DNA of 64,000 nucleotides, taken from the NCBI GenBank assembly GCA_023376005.1, contig CM042145.1:92351350-92415349 (forward strand). Reading direction: 5' to 3'. The position numbers and the translations under genes were made by a program. Below the pieces are notes generated by a model. That model saw only the letters and a program-made list of their open reading frames with translations, was not told the origin of the DNA and made no database searches. Origin of the DNA: Doryteuthis pealeii. Lineage: Eukaryota; Mollusca; Cephalopoda; Myopsida; Loliginidae. The first letter of the stretch is position 1, and every line of letters begins with the position of its first letter. Of this stretch, positions 59,565 to 64,000 are shown in pieces.

Positions 59565-59878
59565 CTATTTTGGTTTGGTTTGGTTTTACGGCATATAAAC
59601 CTCAGTGGGTCATTTAATGCCAACAAAGTTTTGAAATAAATCAATTCTTAATGGATAATACAATTTTGTTTATAAATACATTTTTCTATTTAACCCATAG
59701 ATGGGACCCTAACAGGTACTACCACTCCGGGTCAGAGTGGACCAGGGAGCAATGGTGATGAAGGGGTGCTCCACATTCCTCAAACCTCCAAAACTGGAAC
59801 CTCACCATCAGATAGAGTTTTACGTCATTCCCAGGACATGTAGACCCTCAGCCACTGCCTTCTAGCACCCATATGATG
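59565..59878 (+). repeat. R1 dispersed repeat, 5' half
   Basis: Consensus-like from TTTTACGGCATATAAACCTC to AGCACCCATATGATGG. Confidence 0.85.
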
Positions 59879-60059
59879 GATATTTTGATTGTATAACATT
59901 CCACTAGAAATAATTAAAGCTAGGTATCTTTTGTTTAGAAGAAAATTAACTTTTTACAAAAATAAATAAAAATAAAATTGGTATGAGTGTGCTTATATAT
60001 GGGAGATACTGCATAATGTTCAGTATTATCTGTGTTTTCAGATGGTGTGAAGGTCTTGG

Positions 60060-60460
60060 ACCATATCCCATGTTGATAAAAAAGGATTAACTGTACTAGT
60101 TCTTTACCTCCAAAACTAAACAAAACAAAAAAAACATAACCACCAAGATATTTTATCAGATTGTGTAAACAAAATGAGAGATGCATATCAATATGACAAA
60201 CAACTTTCAAACAATCCAAAGTCATAGTGTCACAAATTTTGACCCCCCCACAAAAAAAAAAAAAAAAAATTTATAGTGATATAATGAGAATTATTTTATT
60301 CCACCTGATGATCAAAAGGTGGAGGTGAAAGATAAACAGCATATAAATAAATAAAAAATAAATAAAAAAAAAAAAATAAATTAAAATAAATTTATAAAAA
60401 TAAAAAAAATAAAAATAAAAATAGAAATAAAAGTATAAAAAATAAATCTATCTAAATGGC
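60060..60460. other. Unique sequence and A-rich tracts
   Basis: First unique sequence after the duplicated block; contains poly-A runs and an AAATA-rich tract (60350-60445). No gene seen. Confidence 0.7.
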
Positions 60461-60653
60461 AGTGATGCTGATAGCTTTTTGATTTAGTGCATCCTGGGAT
60501 GCACATATTTGCTTTGAAGGAGTCCCTAGGAAAATTTATGGGTCCCAACTAAAGCCGTCTAACTCCTACCTTGTAACTTATCCTGTGTAATTAATTTCTA
60601 AGAAACTATTGAAATGTATTTACAGTTAGCTTGAAATGGCAAGGGAAGAAAAA
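60460..60653. mobile_element. hAT-like MITE, left part only
   Basis: CAGTGATGCTGATAGC end and the TGCACATATTTGCTTTGA block; it stops where an R1 3' half begins. Confidence 0.75.
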
Positions 60654-60884
60654 AGGATTGGGGCTTGCCATAAGGGCAATGGGGTTGGGGCAATCATATA
60701 GGCGCTAGGGCTCGACATGACCAGCCGAATGATCGGAGAGGACCTCTCCGACCGCCCGTCTAGCTTAAGAAAGGGCCAAAGTGGAGTATTGCAAGTCATG
60801 AACTGCTCATCCACCTGGGTTCTATCCTTAAGCATCACGGGTCGCCACCCACGGTCAACAGGTGGCCCCATTGGGGGAGTCTGA
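60653..60884 (+). repeat. R1 dispersed repeat, 3' half
   Basis: Starts GGATTGGGGCTTGCCATAAG, ends GGCCCCATTGGGGGAGTCT. Confidence 0.85.
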
Positions 60885-61089
60885 TAAAGGAAATGACTTA
60901 GCGGGAAATAAAATATTGAGTTAATCGCAATATTGATGGTTGATACAAGTTTTAACCGAATAAGTCACTGTTATAATGAATATATAGTGCTCAATATGTG
61001 AGAGCAGATTTAGTATTACGGCGTAAATTGAAATAACGTACTCGAGTTTCACTATATGGATGTTCAAAGTTAATTCCAATGAATTAATC

Positions 61090-61183
61090 AAGATATTGAT
61101 TAATTACAGGCAATTGCGGAAGTGAATATTGCAATTATGACCGTTTTCAACAGTCATAATTGCCTGTAATTAATCAATATCTT
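61090..61183. repeat. Hairpin
   Basis: AAGATATTGATTAATTACAG and CTGTAATTAATCAATATCTT are inverted; arms about 30 bp, loop about 35 bp. Confidence 0.85.
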
Positions 61184-61429
61184 TAAAAAAAAAAAAAAAA
61201 AGCTTGGTACATCTTCAGTGATGTCACCAATCTCATCTTCCCATGCTTTCTTCTCATAATCAAATTGACACGCAAATCAAACAAGTTTGAACCCCCCCCA
61301 AAGCATCCAGTTGTTTACCAACAATCAACCATTACATTAAGAACAGTCATTTTCTTGGAACTGATTATCGCATAAGAACCAAAAAGAATCAATATGTATT
61401 TATCCAACCCATCCACATGAGCAGGATGC

Positions 61430-62050
61430 AACACAAGATCGGTTCTTAAGTGGAGTTTAACTTGTTTGAATTCAGTTTTTCTTCTCCTAAACGGGTTACC
61501 CTATCAAGGTTGAAGAGCCCAGTCTGCCCTACTATTTACCCTAATTGGAGGAATAAGAGAAGGATTCGTGCCTTTCCCAAAGGGCATTGATAAAAAAATT
61601 GAAATCAATGAGCCTCATCCAGTATTTGAACTTGGCTTGTTGAGTCCATTTTCTAATACAGCAACCACTACACCTTCAATATTTAGATATATGTGCATTT
61701 ACCCAACCCCTCCATTAGCAGAATGTGACACAAAGTCAGCATTTAAATGTAGTTTAACAGGTTTGAATTCAGAGTTTTTCTTTTCCTAAACTAGTTGTCA
61801 TACCAAGGTTAGTTTGGTTTGTTTTGTTTTATGGCATATCAACCTCAGTGGGTCATTTAATGCCGACATACCAAGGTTAATGAGCCCAGTCAGCCCTATT
61901 TATGTATCCACAAGGAATAGTTACATAGATACCTCTCCCAAGGATGGGTATTAGCACTATGTGAAATGCAAACAGCCTCGTCCAGGAATTGAACTCAGTT
62001 TGCCGTGTCAATTTTCCATGATAATAACCGTTACACCACAAACGTCTCCA
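61430..62050 (-). repeat. Two SINE bodies (family S2) with one tRNA-like head and an R1-head insertion
   Basis: Blocks AGAGCCCAGTCTGCCCTACT (61516) and GAGCCCAGTCAGCCCTATTT (61882) belong to two copies; the head on the minus strand is at 61985-62050 (GTGGTGTAACGGTTAT). The R1/R2-type head TTATGGCATATCAACCTCAG (61830) splits the second copy and ends by repeating CATACCAAGGTTA, a target-duplication-like sequence. Confidence 0.65.
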
Positions 62051-62540
62051 AAATAGTCAATAGGTTAGTATGGAAGTCTAGACTCTGGGCAAGGTTTTTA
62101 AAAAAAAATTTTATTTCTATTTTTTAAATTTTTAAATTTTTAATATCCTTAGTTCGATAAAGGTCAATTAGGCCGTTGAATTTTTAGCAACTTGTAAACA
62201 GATATAATTTTATGAGATATCAACAGAGTTATTTTTAACGAGATAAACTGTTCATCCAAATAATCAAGAGAGAACTGCTAATTGAAATATTTAAATTTTC
62301 ATGTGTTGACGTGAAAGAAAGAATAAATCAATATTCATAAGATCAAAATTCATTACAAAACTCAATTAACTTTGGGGAAAAAAGAGTTAATTTTATTCAG
62401 GTTGTTCATTCATTGAGGAGTGAAACATCAACAGTAAAAAGAAAAAAAAAAAAAACAAAAACCCCCCCCCCCCCCCAAAAACCCATTTGCATGCAACTTA
62501 ATGATTCAAGCATCATTTTCTTTCACATTTGCAGAGAAAC
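62050..62540. other. AT-rich stretch without recognised features
   Basis: A C-run after A-runs at 62440-62480; no gene or repeat recognised. Confidence 0.6.
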
Positions 62541-62541
62541 A

Positions 62542-62970
62542 GGCATTCCACTGTGGTGTAATGGTTAACAAGCTAGTCATGCAGATCTATTACTACTGAA
62601 TAAAAAGTTCAATCCTCAGAGAATGCTCCATACTTATGATTTTGTGTTACGTGTTACATCTTACCCATGGTGAACAGGTTGAGTAAAAAAAGCCCTCTAT
62701 TGTGGTTTAAGGGTTAGCAAGCTAATCTTGCAGATCCATTACTACTGAATAACGAGTTCAAACCTCAATGATGGACCCATACTGTGACTGTGTCACATCC
62801 TACCTGTGGTGAATGGGTTGGGTAAAAAGGGCATGCCATCGTAGTGTAATGGTTAGCAAGCTAGTCTCGCAGCGTCATTACTACTGTATAGTGACTTTGA
62901 CCCTCACTAGATGCCCCATACTTGTGACTTTGTGTCATATCATACTCATGGCGAATGCATTGGGTTATGA
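62542..62970 (+). repeat. Three-unit tandem array of a tRNA-like repeat (family S3)
   Basis: Units begin near 62542, 62692 and 62830. Each has GTGTAATGGTTA-like A box, AAGCTAGTCTCGCAGATCCA, ACTACTGAATA, a TTCAA-CCTCA B box-like segment and ends GTGAATGGGTTGGGTAAAAA. Unit length 138-150 bp. Confidence 0.8.
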
Positions 62971-63024
62971 ATATAACCATAATCAACCAAAGAATGTATA
63001 TCATATTGAGATTTTTTATTATTA

Positions 63025-63165
63025 TTAGTACTCCACACTCCTTCGACCTTGACCTTGAGCCTCACCATCAGATGCAGTTTAGTGTCATACCCAGGACACC
63101 ACATTTTTGGGGGAGGTGGTGTTACTCCTCTTCTATGGATGCAGTCAGTGGACTGTGTCATTTGA
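63025..63165 (+). repeat. R2 fragment
   Basis: GAGCCTCACCATCAGATGCA and GTGTCATACCCAGGACACC. Confidence 0.65.
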
Positions 63166-63475
63166 ACATTTTCAGCCTTATTTCTAAGAGTGGAAACATC
63201 TTCATCAGTGTGCGTGGCCTCAGAAGTGGATTTGTAATTAACTTGATAATGAAAAACTTTTACAAAGTCTCATTACTTAATGGACTAACCTTATACAAAT
63301 CTATATGATTTTATATGAAGAGATCTGATTTGTGAAAAGTTAAAGAAAAATAAATGTTAAGAAAGAAACCTTACTACAAATTTAATCCTATCTGAATATA
63401 AAACTGAGCAGATTCTGGACAAGAATTTAAAATAGTTCTTTAGTTATCTTGGAAATGTGTGTAAAAATATGATTG

Positions 63476-63701
63476 AACACACACACACACACACACAGAA
63501 ACATTCATTCACGCACACACATAGAGAAACATTCATTCACACACACACACACACACATTCATTCACACACACACACACACACAGAGAAACATTCATTCAC
63601 ACACACACACACACACACAGAGAAACATTCATTCACACACACACACACACACACACAGAAACTTCATTCACACACACACACACACACACACAAGAAACAT
63701 T

Positions 63702-63744
<43 letters not shown>

Positions 63745-63751
63745 AAACATT

Positions 63752-63787
<36 letters not shown>

Positions 63788-63911
63788 CATTCATTCACAC
63801 TCACACACACACAGAAACATTCACACGCACACACACATTCACACACACACACACACACACACAGAAACATTCATTCACACTCACACACACACACACACAC
63901 ACAGAAACATT

Positions 63912-63989
<78 letters not shown>

Positions 63990-64000
63990 ACATTCATTCA
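63476..64000. repeat. CA-rich minisatellite with AGAAACATTCATTC units
   Basis: AGAAACATTCATTCAC alternates with CA runs of varied length about twelve times and continues to the window edge. Confidence 0.95.

Larger units (their letters stand above)
54335..60058. repeat. Duplicated block, copy A'' (right palindrome arm and beyond)
   Basis: Direct copy of 42881-48359. Left of ~56.8 kb it has one-base indels (broken exon); right of it, the SINE, R2 and R1 are consensus-like and run without a break into unique sequence after GGTCTTGGACC (60060). Confidence 0.9.

Noticed and set aside
59935..60225. Candidate N-terminal membrane-anchor exon of the FATP gene
   Set aside because: The hydrophobic ORF lacks a fitting phase-2 donor and any resemblance to the FATP N-terminus.

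Overview
The window is animal nuclear DNA: AT-rich, intron-dominated and full of tRNA-derived SINEs, fold-back DNA elements and long microsatellites. The repeat landscape and the protein suggest a spiralian, plausibly a coleoid cephalopod mollusc; the species is an inference. It holds one recognisable host gene, on the minus strand: an SLC27A-type long-chain fatty acid transport protein / very-long-chain acyl-CoA synthetase (FATP1/FATP4 clade). Ten exons with canonical GT-AG borders and compatible phases run from 43568 down to the stop codon at 68-70 and give 584 residues. Only the N-terminal segment (roughly 55-60 residues in human FATP4, including the membrane anchor) is missing and must lie beyond the window.

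Layout. 1-14.1 kb: nine closely spaced 3' exons, with introns holding fold-back elements, LINE 3' ends, SINEs and two much-repeated dispersed families (called R1 and R2 here). 14.1-43.2 kb: one exon (19476-19625) and a 23.5-kb intron with hAT-type elements (two insertions in the window show 8-bp target duplications), minisatellites, a ~950-bp GATA tract, near-perfect hairpins, and several short motifs resembling hammerhead ribozymes. 43.2-60.1 kb: the exon at 43180-43568 and about 5.5 kb of flank occur again at 54335-60060, and part occurs inverted at 50550-54060. The inverted copies form a palindrome of ~3.5-kb arms whose tip is a 274-bp fold-back element. Between the copies lie a broken Ty3/gypsy-type retroelement and a 100-base N gap. 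60.1-64 kb: repeats, a three-unit tRNA-like array and a CA-rich minisatellite.

The duplicated block has mosaic quality. The exon is intact at 43 kb but frame-broken at 53 and 54 kb, while repeats on the other side of the microsatellite are consensus-like at 58-60 kb but full of one-base indels at 46-48 kb. The simplest reading is a single true locus, left half near 43-45 kb and right half near 57-60 kb, with about 11 kb of unpolished or misjoined sequence between. A real fold-back duplication seeded by the palindromic element is the alternative.

The most interesting biological signal is a recurrent hammerhead-like core (CTGANGA, stem II, GAA, stem III, short closing stem I) at six sites, some next to hairpin repeats or a shared terminal box. 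This suggests a ribozyme-bearing repeat family of the Penelope-like or retrozyme kind.
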